The notes under the pieces were generated by a model. The model did no database searches and was not told the DNA's origin. It saw nothing but the letters and a program-made list of their open reading frames with translations. The position numbers and the translations under genes are program-made. A DNA stretch of 64,000 nt, from NCBI GenBank assembly GCA_963712595.1, contig CAVQIM010000003.1, forward strand, positions 186,001 through 250,000, read 5' to 3'. Each line of letters opens with the position of its first letter. Position 1 is the first letter of the stretch. Shown one piece after another: positions 1 to 7,422 of the stretch. The stretch comes from VRUE01 sp963712595. Its GTDB lineage: Bacteria > Actinomycetota > Thermoleophilia > Solirubrobacterales > 70-9.

Positions 1-642
1 GTGTACGACACCAGCATTCCCGACCATGTAATCGAGCATCTCACGTCACGCCGGGTTGGTCTTGCGACATCTGTGGTGCCCAATGGAAAGGTGCTTGACG
101 TAGGCTGCGGGACCGGTCGCTTTCTGAGCTCCCTTCCCACCGGCTACCAGAGAGTCGGGATCGACGTCTCCCTTGGAATGCTCGAGCTGGCCCGCGAAAA
201 GGGACTGGATGTTGAGCAGGCGAGCAGCGACAGTCTCCCCTTCGAGGATGGAAGCTTCGACCTCGTAACCACCTTCGCGGTCCTGCACCACCTCATCGAC
301 CCGGCTCTGGTTCGAGCTTCCCTAATCGAGATGGCCCGTGTGGTGCGCCCAGGGGGCGCAATAATCGTCTGGGATCACAATCCCCTAAACCCTTACTGGC
401 GGTTTCTCATGGCCAAATCGCCGCAAGATCAGGGGGACGAGCGCCTAGTCCCTGCCCGGCTGATCCTCGACACCTTGCGACACGCAGGAGTTCGCGATGT
501 ATCCCTGCGGCGGATGACCTTCACCCCAGACTTCACTCCGCAGAGCGCACTGCCGGCAGTATCTCGGATTGAGCGGATCCTCGAGCGGATCCCGCTCTTG
601 AGACTCTTCGCGGCACACAATGTCGCAATTGCCCGGATCTGA
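1..642 (+). CDS. Class I SAM-dependent methyltransferase (5' end possibly cut)
   Basis: Residues 31-41 read VLDVGCGTGRF, the glycine-rich SAM-binding motif I. GIDVSLGMLELA follows (acidic end of strand 2), then DLVTTFAVLHHL, as in Methyltransf_11-type enzymes. The product would methylate a small molecule or sugar; the substrate cannot be told. The reading frame is open from base 1 and begins with GTG, so the true start may lie upstream of the window. It stands just before a glycosyltransferase, which suggests a role in modifying surface glycans. Its codon use is less GC-rich than its neighbours, which may indicate transfer. Confidence 0.85.
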   Translation: MYDTSIPDHVIEHLTSRRVGLATSVVPNGKVLDVGCGTGRFLSSLPTGYQRVGIDVSLGMLELAREKGLDVEQASSDSLPFEDGSFDLVTTFAVLHHLIDPALVRASLIEMARVVRPGGAIIVWDHNPLNPYWRFLMAKSPQDQGDERLVPARLILDTLRHAGVRDVSLRRMTFTPDFTPQSALPAVSRIERILERIPLLRLFAAHNVAIARI

Positions 643-672
643 GAATGCCTCGGCGGCCTTCCCCCTGAGCAC

Positions 673-1536
673 ATGACCCTGGAAGCGATCGTCGTCAGCC
701 ACGGCGCCGAAGGGCTGTTGCGGCGCTGCCTGCAGTCGTTGGAGGCGCATCCGGCCGCGGGCGGAACACGCGTTACGGTCGTCGACAGCGGCAGCCCGGA
801 CTCGACCCCTGAGATGGTGGCGCGTGAGTTCCCGGCGGTTCAGCTGATCCGCCGGGACAACATCGGCTTCGCCGCGGCCAACAACCTGGCACTGCGCCAG
901 AGCGAAGCGAGCAACGTGCTTCTGCTCAACCCCGACACCGAGGTATATGCCAGCACGCTCGACACGGCGCTGACGCGCCTGCACTCGGAGGAGGGGATCG
1001 GCATGGTCGGAGTGAAGCTCCTCACCGAGACGGGCGAGCTCGATCACGCCTGCAAGCGCTCCTTCCCCACCCCCCTCTCCGCCCTCGCCCACTTCTCAGG
1101 CATCGGCCGCGGGGCCGGGGCCTCGTTGGCCCTCAGCCAGTACCGGGCGACGCACCTGGACGACGACGAGCCGGGCGAGGTCGACGCGGTCAACGGCGCC
1201 TTCATGCTCTGCCGGGCCGAGGCCGTGCGCGAAGTCGGGCTGCTCGACGAGGGCTACTGGCTCTACATGGAGGACCTCGACTGGTGCCGGCGCTTTTGGA
1301 ACGCGGGCTGGAAGGTCTTCTACGAGCCCGCGGGCACGGCCCTGCACGTCAAGGGCGGCTCCAGCGGCGCCCGCAGAGCGGTCAAGCAGGAGATCGCCTT
1401 CCACCGCGGCATGGGGCGCTTCTACCGCCGCTTCGATGCCTCCAGCCACAGCCCCATCGTCAATTCCGCCGTCTACGCGGGGATCGGTGCCAAGCTGGCT
1501 GTGAGCCTGGCGATCACCGCGCTGAGCGGCCGCTAG
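673..1536 (+). CDS. GT2 family glycosyltransferase (rhamnosyltransferase-like)
   Basis: 287 residues. The N-terminal GT-A nucleotide-binding part begins EAIVVSHGAEGLLRRCLQSL, the metal-binding NPD lies at residues 86-88 (LLLNPDTEV), and the acceptor side has LYMEDLDWCRRFWNAGWKV. This layout is typical of WbbL-like rhamnosyl and galactofuranosyl transferases. It is cytoplasmic or peripheral at the inner membrane and should add a sugar to a lipid-linked glycan. The rml genes for dTDP-rhamnose lie close by, so rhamnose is a plausible donor (inference). Its TAG stop shares the palindrome CTAG with the stop of the convergent vapC gene. Confidence 0.88.
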   Translation: MTLEAIVVSHGAEGLLRRCLQSLEAHPAAGGTRVTVVDSGSPDSTPEMVAREFPAVQLIRRDNIGFAAANNLALRQSEASNVLLLNPDTEVYASTLDTALTRLHSEEGIGMVGVKLLTETGELDHACKRSFPTPLSALAHFSGIGRGAGASLALSQYRATHLDDDEPGEVDAVNGAFMLCRAEAVREVGLLDEGYWLYMEDLDWCRRFWNAGWKVFYEPAGTALHVKGGSSGARRAVKQEIAFHRGMGRFYRRFDASSHSPIVNSAVYAGIGAKLAVSLAITALSGR

Positions 1537-1940
1537 CCCGGCGCCAGAACGTCGATTGCGGTGGTGGCGGCAGCCGCCTTGGCGAGGCGGGTGTCGAGCG
1601 TGAGCAGGGGCGCCCCGAGCTGCTCGGCGAGAGCGACGTAGAGGCCGTCGTAAAAGCTGAGGTTGTGACGCAGCTGCCAGGCTCGGTCGAGTAGGCCGAG
1701 GTGATCGATGCGACGCAGCGGCAACCCAGCCAGATCATGGAGCCCTACCGCAGCCCGAACCTCCTCCATCGCTCCAATCGAGACCAGGCGACGAAGGGAA
1801 TGTCCGACCTCGGCATCGATCAGGTGGGGAGCCCAGAGCGAATGACGCACGCCACCGGCGAAGAGCTGCTTCCTTGCCCAGCCGAGATGCTCGCCGCCGG
1901 CAAGCACCGTGACGAGGACCGATGCGTCTATGACCGCCAC
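1533..1940 (-). CDS. vapC: PIN-domain toxin, VapC family
   Basis: 135 residues, normal VapC length. The acidic residues of the PIN nuclease are visible: D5 in MAVIDASVLV, E44 in LIDAEVGHSL, D98 in FYDGLYVALA and D116 in LLTLDTRLA. PIN toxins are Mg-dependent RNases that cut tRNA or rRNA when not bound by antitoxin. The antitoxin gene ends 6 bases upstream, so the pair is one operon. It is convergent with the GT2 gene and sits oddly between polysaccharide genes. Confidence 0.9.
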   Translation of the reverse strand: MAVIDASVLVTVLAGGEHLGWARKQLFAGGVRHSLWAPHLIDAEVGHSLRRLVSIGAMEEVRAAVGLHDLAGLPLRRIDHLGLLDRAWQLRHNLSFYDGLYVALAEQLGAPLLTLDTRLAKAAAATTAIDVLAPG

Positions 1941-1946
1941 GAGTGC

Positions 1947-2177
1947 CTACTCCCCGCGGAGCTCACGCTGGACGGCGACGATCTGCTCGGAGGTGAGACC
2001 GGAGCTGCCTCGGGCGTCGGCGCGGGCGAAGACTTCCTCGATCGTCGCCTGGGTCGCGAGCTCTTCGAGATCGCGCTTGACGTAGTCGGAGAGGGAAAGT
2101 CCTTCGGCCGCGGCACGCGTCTTGAGGATGCGGTGCACGGCGTCGGGCACGTTTCTGACCTGAATCATCTTGGACAT
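1947..2177 (-). CDS. vapB: VapB/FitA-like ribbon-helix-helix antitoxin
   Basis: 76 residues from the ATG at 2177. The frame could open at 2231, but MSKMIQVRNVPDAVHR is where RHH/FitA-type antitoxins normally begin. The sequence IQVRNVPDAVHRILKTRAAAEG followed by LSLSDYVKRDL is the typical RHH DNA-binding fold, and the C-terminal tail should wrap the toxin. A TAATGT hexamer lies seven bases before this ATG, which fits leaderless expression and supports the start. The protein should bind VapC and repress its own promoter. Confidence 0.85.
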   Translation of the reverse strand: MSKMIQVRNVPDAVHRILKTRAAAEGLSLSDYVKRDLEELATQATIEEVFARADARGSSGLTSEQIVAVQRELRGE

Positions 2178-2184
2178 GTGCACT

Positions 2185-2190
2185 ACATTA
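2185..2190 (-). promoter_or_regulatory. Leaderless -10 element of vapBC
   Basis: Read on the minus strand, TAATGT is followed by the 7 bases AGTGCAC and then the vapB ATG. This spacing puts the transcript start at or next to the ATG. The octamer GGACATGT occurs on the plus strand on either side (2173-2180 and 2202-2209) and could be an autoregulatory operator. The hexamer is seen directly; the promoter role is inferred. Confidence 0.5.
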
Positions 2191-2315
2191 AGACGTGTGG
2201 CGGACATGTCGATGGTGGCGAGCTGGCTCATGCACGGATCTTCCCGTGGCCAAACCGACGCGTGGCGCGCCGAATGCGCCGATTTACGCCCGAGAACGCC
2301 GCCAAATGCGCGACG

Positions 2316-2864
2316 TTAGAAGGGAAGGGTGTCGGCGACCTCGGCCAGCTTCGGGGCATGCCGGTCGCGCTCTGAGAGCAGAGGGCGCTCGACCGGCCAC
2401 TCGACGGCGACGTCGGGGTCGTCCCAGGCGATGCCCGCCTCGGTGGCGGGGTCATAGACGCTGGAGCAGAGGTAGGTGACGTCGGCGGACTCGCTGAGCA
2501 CCGCGAAGCCATGGCCGAAGCCAACTGGGATGAAGAGCTGCCGGTGGGTGCGATCGTCGAGGACATGCCCCTCCCACTGCCCATGGGTGGGGGAGCCGCG
2601 GCGCAGATCGACAGCGACGTCGAAGATCTCGCCGCGGGGGCAGCGGACCAGCTTCGCCTGGCCCGGCTCGGTCTGGAAATGCAGGCCGCGCAGAGTGCCC
2701 TTTGCCGAGCGCGAGTGGTTGTGCTGGACGAACTCGACCTCGACCCCCAGTGCCGCCCACTCGTCGCGGCGGTAGGTCTCGACCATGAAGCCGCGCTCGT
2801 CGCCATGGACGGCGGGCTCGAGCAGCACGACGCCGTCGAGCTTCGTCGGCAGGCGCTGTGGCAT
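2316..2864 (-). CDS. rmlC: dTDP-4-dehydrorhamnose 3,5-epimerase
   Basis: 182 residues, the usual RmlC length. It carries the cupin sequence with the DERGFMVETYR region, QHNHSRSAKGTLRGLHFQ (catalytic His and substrate contacts), and FIPVGFGHGFAVLSESADVTYLCS. It converts dTDP-4-dehydro-6-deoxyglucose to the rhamno epimer, the third step to dTDP-L-rhamnose. The ATG at 2864 shares one base with the rmlB stop (TGATG), so translation is coupled. This is the last gene of rmlD-rmlB-rmlC. A longer upstream extension of the frame lacks RmlC homology. Confidence 0.96.
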   Translation of the reverse strand: MPQRLPTKLDGVVLLEPAVHGDERGFMVETYRRDEWAALGVEVEFVQHNHSRSAKGTLRGLHFQTEPGQAKLVRCPRGEIFDVAVDLRRGSPTHGQWEGHVLDDRTHRQLFIPVGFGHGFAVLSESADVTYLCSSVYDPATEAGIAWDDPDVAVEWPVERPLLSERDRHAPKLAEVADTLPF

Positions 2865-3847
2865 CAGCCGAGCGCCCGGCCGTACTGCTTCTCGTAGTAC
2901 TCGCGGTACTCGCCGGAGCGAATCGGCCCCCACCAATCCTCGTTATCGCGGTACCACTCGACGGTGCGCTCGAGCCCGTCGGCGAAGCGCACCTGCGCCT
3001 CCCAGCCCAGTTGCTCGCGGATCTTGTCGCTGCCGAGCGAGTAGCGGCGGTCGTGGCCGGGCCGGTCCTGCACGTACTCGATCAGCGACTCGTCGCCCCC
3101 CGCCAGCTCGATCACGCGCTTGACCACCTCGATGTTCTCGCACTCGTCGGGGCCGCCGACGTTGTATGCCTCACCGGGCCGGCCCTTCTCCAGCACCGTG
3201 TGGATGCCACGGCAGAAGTCCTCGACGTAGAGCCAGTTGCGGACCTGGCGCCCGTCGCCATAGACCGGCAGCGAGTCGCCGTGGATCGCGTTCAGCACCA
3301 TCAACGGGATCAGCTTCTCCGGGTACTGGCGCGGGCCGTAGTTGTTGGAGCCGCGGCAGATCACGGCCTCGAGGCCGTAGGTGTGGAAGTGGGCGGAGAC
3401 GAGCAGGTCGCCCGCCGCCTTGGTCGCCGAGTAGGGCGAGGACGGGTCCAGCGGCGAGGTCTCGGTGAAGGAGCCGGACTCGATCGAGCCGTAGACCTCG
3501 TCGGTGGAGACCTGCAGATAGCGACCCACGCCCAGCTCGCGGGCGGCGTCGAGCAAGGTGCCGGTGCCGATCACGTGGGTGCGGGCGAAGGCGTCTTGAT
3601 CGTCGATCGAGCGGTCGACGTGGGACTCGGCAGCGAAGTTGACGACCGCGTCGCAGCCCTCCATCGCCTCGCGCACGACCTTCGGGTCCTCGATCGCGCC
3701 GACCACCAGCTCGGTCCCCTCGGGCAGGTTCTCGCGTCGCCCGGCATAGGTGAGCTTGTCGAGCACCCGCACCTCGTGCTCGCCGGCGACCAGGCGCACG
3801 TAGGTGGAGCCGATGAAGCCGGCGGCACCGGTGACGAGGAGCCTCAT
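2864..3847 (-). CDS. rmlB: dTDP-glucose 4,6-dehydratase
   Basis: 327 residues. The Rossmann motif is MRLLVTGAAGFIGSTYVR, the active-site stretch is STDEVYGS, the catalytic Tyr/Lys lie in YSATKAAGD, and NNYGPRQYPEKLIP is the signature of this SDR subfamily. It makes dTDP-4-keto-6-deoxyglucose from dTDP-glucose with bound NAD. The start ATG at 3847 overlaps the rmlD stop as ATGA. A frame extension to 3907 is rejected because the protein fold begins at MRLLVTG. Confidence 0.97.
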   Translation of the reverse strand: MRLLVTGAAGFIGSTYVRLVAGEHEVRVLDKLTYAGRRENLPEGTELVVGAIEDPKVVREAMEGCDAVVNFAAESHVDRSIDDQDAFARTHVIGTGTLLDAARELGVGRYLQVSTDEVYGSIESGSFTETSPLDPSSPYSATKAAGDLLVSAHFHTYGLEAVICRGSNNYGPRQYPEKLIPLMVLNAIHGDSLPVYGDGRQVRNWLYVEDFCRGIHTVLEKGRPGEAYNVGGPDECENIEVVKRVIELAGGDESLIEYVQDRPGHDRRYSLGSDKIREQLGWEAQVRFADGLERTVEWYRDNEDWWGPIRSGEYREYYEKQYGRALG

Positions 3848-4698
3848 GCGGCGGCCTCCTGACCGGAAGATCGCTGGGCGAGGTAGGCGGCTAGGCCGTC
3901 GTGCCATGAGGGCAGCTCAATCGCGTGTTCGCGCTGGCTCTCGAGCGCGGAATAGGAAGGGCGCGGGGCCGGGCGGCCGAGCATCTCGGTCGTCGCCGAG
4001 AGCACCCGGCACTCGACCTTGGCCTGCTCGAAGATCTCGCGGGCGAAGTCGTACCAGGAGCAGGCGCCGGCGGCGGCCATGTGGTGGATGCCGAACTCGA
4101 TCCCCTCGATCAAGCGGACGATGCCGTAGGCGAGGTGCCAGGTATAGGTGGGCGAGCCGACCTGGTCGCGCACGACCAGGACCTCGTTCTGGGTCGAGGC
4201 GAGGCGCAGCATCGTCTCGACGAAGTTGGAGCCGCCGATCCCGAAGAGCCAGGAGGAGCGGACGACGAAGTGTCGCTTGTTGGCCGCGGCGGTCGCCTCC
4301 TCACCGGCGAGCTTGGTGCGACCGTAGGCGGAGAGCGGCGCAGGCTGGTCGGTCTCGACGTAGGGCGCGCCCTTGGCGCCGTCGAAGACGTAATCGCTGG
4401 AGACGTAGACGACGCTTGCTTCGACCTCAGCGGCGGCCGCGGCGACGTTCCCCGCTCCTTTGCCGTTCACGGCCATCGCCTCGTCCTCGGCCCCCTCGGC
4501 CCCGTCGACGTCGGTCCAGGCGGCGCAGTTGATCACCACGTCGGGACGCTCCAGCTCGAACTTCGCGGAAACCGCGCCAGCGTCGCTGATGTCGAGCTCG
4601 GTATGGCCGAAGCCGACCACGTCGTGGCCGGCGTTGCCCGCGGCGAGCACGACGTCGCCGCCCAGCATGCCGCCCGCACCTGTGACCAGAACCTTCAT
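3844..4698 (-). CDS. rmlD: dTDP-4-dehydrorhamnose reductase
   Basis: 284 residues. VTGAGGMLG is the NADPH-binding glycine motif, and VVYVSSDYVFDGAKGAPYVETD with YGRTKLAGEEA is the RmlD signature with catalytic Tyr and Lys. It catalyses the last step, reduction to dTDP-L-rhamnose. It is the first gene of the rmlDBC operon. Its 5' flank is an unusual 660-base stretch with two short ORFs on the same strand, so those may lie in its transcript leader. Confidence 0.96.
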   Translation of the reverse strand: MKVLVTGAGGMLGGDVVLAAGNAGHDVVGFGHTELDISDAGAVSAKFELERPDVVINCAAWTDVDGAEGAEDEAMAVNGKGAGNVAAAAAEVEASVVYVSSDYVFDGAKGAPYVETDQPAPLSAYGRTKLAGEEATAAANKRHFVVRSSWLFGIGGSNFVETMLRLASTQNEVLVVRDQVGSPTYTWHLAYGIVRLIEGIEFGIHHMAAAGACSWYDFAREIFEQAKVECRVLSATTEMLGRPAPRPSYSALESQREHAIELPSWHDGLAAYLAQRSSGQEAAA

Positions 4699-4870
4699 CT
4701 AAGCCTTAACGATCGTCGCTTCGAGGTCTTGCATGGCTGGAAGGCTATTCACTCCACAGACCCGCGAGAGGCACGGCCGAGATGCGGTCGCCCGAGCGGG
4801 ATCGACTCTGCCCCCAGATGCAGTAGAAGGCCCATGCGGAAGCGCCTGCCTAGCTGGTCGCGAAGTATGC

Positions 4871-4936
4871 GGCTAATTGGGATTTGGGCTTAGGCGAATT
4901 GGGAGTGGGGCCTACCGGATTGGGCGTGAGGACAGC
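4871..4936. repeat. Three imperfect 22-base direct repeats
   Basis: Units at 4871-4892, 4893-4914 and 4915-4936 share a core like GGCGAATTGGGA followed by a G-rich stretch. The third copy is the weakest. They lie in the otherwise gene-free part (4699-4977) between the second short ORF and rmlD. The spacing of two helical turns would suit a protein-binding array, but this is only a possibility. I see nothing else in 4699-4977. Confidence 0.4.
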
Positions 4937-4977
4937 TGATCTCGATCTCAAGCTGGTAAGCGATCCTAAATAGCCGT

Positions 4978-5037
4978 TCAGCGGGTCTTGTAAAGCGAAA
5001 GCGACGGAACAACGGTCGGGCACGGTTGGAGCGTCAT
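4978..5037 (-). CDS. 19-codon ORF, copy 2 of a twin pair
   Basis: On the minus strand GGAAGGTGAGACTCA is followed by ATG and an ORF reading MTLQPCPTVVPSLSLYKTR, then TGA. It repeats the ORF at 5128-5187: the first 12 codons and the bases before the ATG are identical, and later codons differ at two silent sites (CTC/CTT, CTG/CTT) and two amino acids (L to Y, N to T). The upstream AAGGTGA is a good but slightly weaker ribosome binding site than that of copy 1. It may be a leader peptide of rmlDBC or a small bioactive peptide. No family recognised. Confidence 0.55.
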   Translation of the reverse strand: MTLQPCPTVVPSLSLYKTR

Positions 5038-5049
5038 TGAGTCTCACCT
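5001..5049. repeat. 49-bp direct repeat, copy A
   Basis: The 49 bases are identical to 5151-5199. A looser match continues down to 4977, giving about 73 bp. The two copies lie exactly 150 bases apart. Each carries a Shine-Dalgarno sequence, a start codon and the first 12 codons of a 19-codon ORF on the minus strand. Confidence 0.95.
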
Positions 5050-5072
5050 TCCTCATTGATGGATCAAGGGCA

Positions 5073-5120
5073 GGGCTTGGCGTCGGCCACCTCGTCAGCC
5101 CGTCGCCGACGCCAGGGCCC
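5073..5120. promoter_or_regulatory. Hairpin between the twin short ORFs
   Basis: TGGCGTCGGC at 5078-5087 pairs perfectly with GCCGACGCCA at 5105-5114, leaving a 17-base loop. GGGC at 5073-5076 and GCCC at 5117-5120 extend the stem after a small bulge. In minus-strand RNA the structure lies between the stop of the first short ORF and the ribosome binding site of the second. It could act as an attenuator or processing site. There is no U-run, so a simple intrinsic terminator is less likely. Confidence 0.55.
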
Positions 5121-5127
5121 AGCCGCT

Positions 5128-5187
5128 TCAGCGGTTCTTGAGCAGCGAGAGCGACGGAACAACGGTCGGGCACGGTTGGAGCGTCAT
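5128..5187 (-). CDS. 19-codon ORF, copy 1 of a twin pair
   Basis: The minus strand reads AAGGAGGTGAGACTCA then ATG. The ten bases AAGGAGGTGA are a perfect anti-Shine-Dalgarno match at good spacing, stronger than at almost any other gene here. The ORF encodes MTLQPCPTVVPSLSLLKNR and ends at TGA. It has one cysteine, three prolines, a basic end and no signal peptide. The duplicate at 4978-5037, the perfect ribosome binding site and the divergent regulator at 5358 argue for real translation. The function is unknown. Confidence 0.6.
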   Translation of the reverse strand: MTLQPCPTVVPSLSLLKNR

Positions 5188-5199
5188 TGAGTCTCACCT
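5151..5199. repeat. 49-bp direct repeat, copy B
   Basis: This is identical to 5001-5049 and contains the ribosome binding site and first codons of the 5128-5187 ORF. Confidence 0.95.
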
Positions 5200-5357
5200 C
5201 CTTCCAATTGCCGGAATCTTTCTCGATTAAAGAAAAAAGATTAGAGCAATTGAAACAGGAAGAGCGATAAGCAGCTAGTTTTCTCGGGCCAATCGACTTG
5301 TTCATACCGATCTACGGACTTGTGAGTACCTAGGCGGCTGAGAAGAGGAGACGAAAC

Positions 5358-6032
5358 GTGGCGGCAAAGAAACCGAGCAGATCCAAAAGCAAGGGAAAAG
5401 CCAAGAGGCAGCGGCGGGAGGCGTCAAGCAGGACCGTGGATCAGAGGCTCATCAAGGCCTTGGCGCATCCGTTGCGCGTGGAGATCCTCGCGATTCTCAA
5501 CGACCGGATGGCGAGCCCCAATGAACTCTCGAAGGAGCTCGAGGAGGGCCTGAGCCAGGTCAGCTACCACGTCAAAGTCCTCAAGGACTTCGAGATGATT
5601 GAGATGGTCAAGACAGAGCCACGCCGTGGCGCTGTCGAGCACTACTATCGCGCCAGCACCAAAGTCTTCGTCCCGGTGTGGGTGATGAAGTTGATGCCCA
5701 AATCGGCGCAGCGCACCATGTTCGGGGACGTTTTGGCAGACGTCGAAGAGGACGTGGGCACATCGCTTGAAACTGGCACCTTCGACAAACGCCCTGATTG
5801 GGTAGTGGGCCGCGACCCGCGAATCCTCGACGGCAAGGGACGCGAGGGCGCCGAGGAGCTGGCCACCGAGTTCTTCGAACGATACGAGCAACTTGAGGTC
5901 GAATCCGACCGGCGAAAGCAAAATGGCGAAGGCGACGGCGAGTCGATCGCGACGACCGCCGTAGTGCTGGTCTTCGGCTCAGCGCAGGGCAAGAATTTGA
6001 AGCCTTCGAAGAAGCGCGGCAAAAGGAGCTAG
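5358..6032 (+). CDS. ArsR-type winged-helix transcriptional regulator
   Basis: 224 residues. The GTG at 5358 is preceded by GAGGAG seven bases away. A lysine/arginine-rich N-terminus (KKPSRSKSKGKAKRQRRE) leads into a winged helix at about 30-105: LIKALAHPLRVEILAILNDR, then a recognition helix LSQVSYHVKVLKDFEMIEMV, then the wing. No metal-binding cysteines are visible, so it is probably not a metal sensor. The C-terminal half is acidic and ends in KKRGKRS. It is transcribed away from the twin 19-codon ORFs, 170 bases distant, and may regulate them or the rml operon (inference). Confidence 0.85.
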   Translation: MAAKKPSRSKSKGKAKRQRREASSRTVDQRLIKALAHPLRVEILAILNDRMASPNELSKELEEGLSQVSYHVKVLKDFEMIEMVKTEPRRGAVEHYYRASTKVFVPVWVMKLMPKSAQRTMFGDVLADVEEDVGTSLETGTFDKRPDWVVGRDPRILDGKGREGAEELATEFFERYEQLEVESDRRKQNGEGDGESIATTAVVLVFGSAQGKNLKPSKKRGKRS

Positions 6033-6190
6033 CGGTGGCGACTTACAATCACTCAAATCTGCCCGTTAAAACGTTAAAAGCAGTGCATTAGCCGACTACC
6101 ATCGCCCACGCACCGGGCGTCAGGCCTAGGGGGCCGCCGTCAGCACGAGGCTCCCCGCGCGCGACGTTCCGGTGCTTGCTCATTGGAACA

Positions 6191-6225
6191 GGGGGCGGCG
6201 TTCTCTAACTGGGCTCGCCGCCCCC
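6191..6225. terminator. Hairpin between convergent genes
   Basis: GGGGGCGGCG at 6191-6200 and CGCCGCCCCC at 6216-6225 form a perfect 10-bp stem with a 15-base loop. It lies between the 3' ends of the ArsR-type regulator and rmlA and probably ends both transcripts. There is no long T-run. Confidence 0.55.
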
Positions 6226-6274
6226 AAAGCATCGGGAGGGGCGACATCGACTGGTCGTTGCCCTCCGACCGGCT

Positions 6275-7351
6275 TCAGATGATCTTGATCTCTGACTTGT
6301 CGCCGACCAGCATGCGGAGCGTCTTCGGCATGCCGTCGCTGCGGGTCAGCTTGACTTCGCGGCCGAGCAGGCTTGCCTCCATGCGGGTGCCGAGGTCTTC
6401 GACCACCGAGCCGGTGAGGACGATCGAGTGCTCGATTTCCGAGCGGCAGATGCGGACGTCGTCGCCGATCGAGGTGTAGGGGCCGACGTAGGCGTCCTCG
6501 ATGTGGGCGCCGGCGCCGATCACGGCCGGCCCGCGCACGACCGAGCCCTTGACGACGGCACCGGCCTCGACCACGACCCTGCCCTCGACCCGCGAGGCCT
6601 CGTCGACCTCGCCCTCGATCCGGGTCGTGATCTCCTCCAGCACGAGCCGGTTGGCCTCGAGCATGTCGGCGAGCTGGCCGGTGTCCTTCCACCAGCCGCT
6701 GACGACCTCCGAGCGCACCGTCCGTCCCTCCTCGATCAGGCTCTGGATCGCCTCGGTGATCTCCAGCTCGCCGCGCCAGGAGGGCTCAAGCGCGCGGGCG
6801 GCGTCGAAGATCGCCGGCGCGAAGAGGTAGACACCGACCAGGGCGAGGTTGGACGGCGGGTCTTTCGGCTTCTCGACCAGGCGCACGATCCGCTCGCCGT
6901 CGAGCTCGGCGACCCCGTAGGACTCGGGGTCGGAGACCGGCGTGAGCAGGATCAGCGCGTCGGGCTCGGCCTCGCGGAAGGTGGCGACGAGGCCGCGCAG
7001 GCCGTCGGCGAGCAGGTTGTCCCCCAGGTACATGACGAAGGGCGAGCCGCCGATGAACTCCTCCGCGGTCAGCACCGCGTGCGCGAGGCCGGCGGGCTTG
7101 TCCTGGACGATGTAGGTGATCCGGGCGCCGAAGGCAGAGCCGTCGCCGGCCGCCTCGCGAATCTCGTCCCCCGTCTCCGGCGCGATGATGATGCCGATGT
7201 CGGTGACGCCGGCGTCAACCAGGGCCTCGATCCCGTAGAAGAGCACGGGCTTGTTGGCCACAGGCACGAGCTGCTTCGCCGAGGTGTGGGTGATCGGGCG
7301 CAGCCGGGTACCGGCCCCGCCGGAGAGAATCAGTCCCTTCAGGCTCTCCAT
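6275..7351 (-). CDS. rmlA: Glucose-1-phosphate thymidylyltransferase, long form
   Basis: 358 residues from the ATG at 7351; the TTG at 7363 is less likely. KGLILSGGAGTRLRPITHTSAKQ is the nucleotide-binding signature. The short GTG-free region VMYLGDNLL carries the catalytic Asp, and VEKPKDPPSNLALVGVYLF binds the sugar. The last 120 residues are hexapeptide-like (left-handed beta helix), as in the long RmlA type rather than the 290-residue enterobacterial type. It makes dTDP-glucose, the first step to dTDP-rhamnose. It is not in the rmlDBC operon. Confidence 0.94.
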   Translation of the reverse strand: MESLKGLILSGGAGTRLRPITHTSAKQLVPVANKPVLFYGIEALVDAGVTDIGIIIAPETGDEIREAAGDGSAFGARITYIVQDKPAGLAHAVLTAEEFIGGSPFVMYLGDNLLADGLRGLVATFREAEPDALILLTPVSDPESYGVAELDGERIVRLVEKPKDPPSNLALVGVYLFAPAIFDAARALEPSWRGELEITEAIQSLIEEGRTVRSEVVSGWWKDTGQLADMLEANRLVLEEITTRIEGEVDEASRVEGRVVVEAGAVVKGSVVRGPAVIGAGAHIEDAYVGPYTSIGDDVRICRSEIEHSIVLTGSVVEDLGTRMEASLLGREVKLTRSDGMPKTLRMLVGDKSEIKII

Positions 7352-7422
7352 GGCAGGCCGCAAGCCTACTGAGCGATGCGCGACGGCGATGCCGCGTGGG
7401 CGTCGCCTACGATAAGCCGCCC

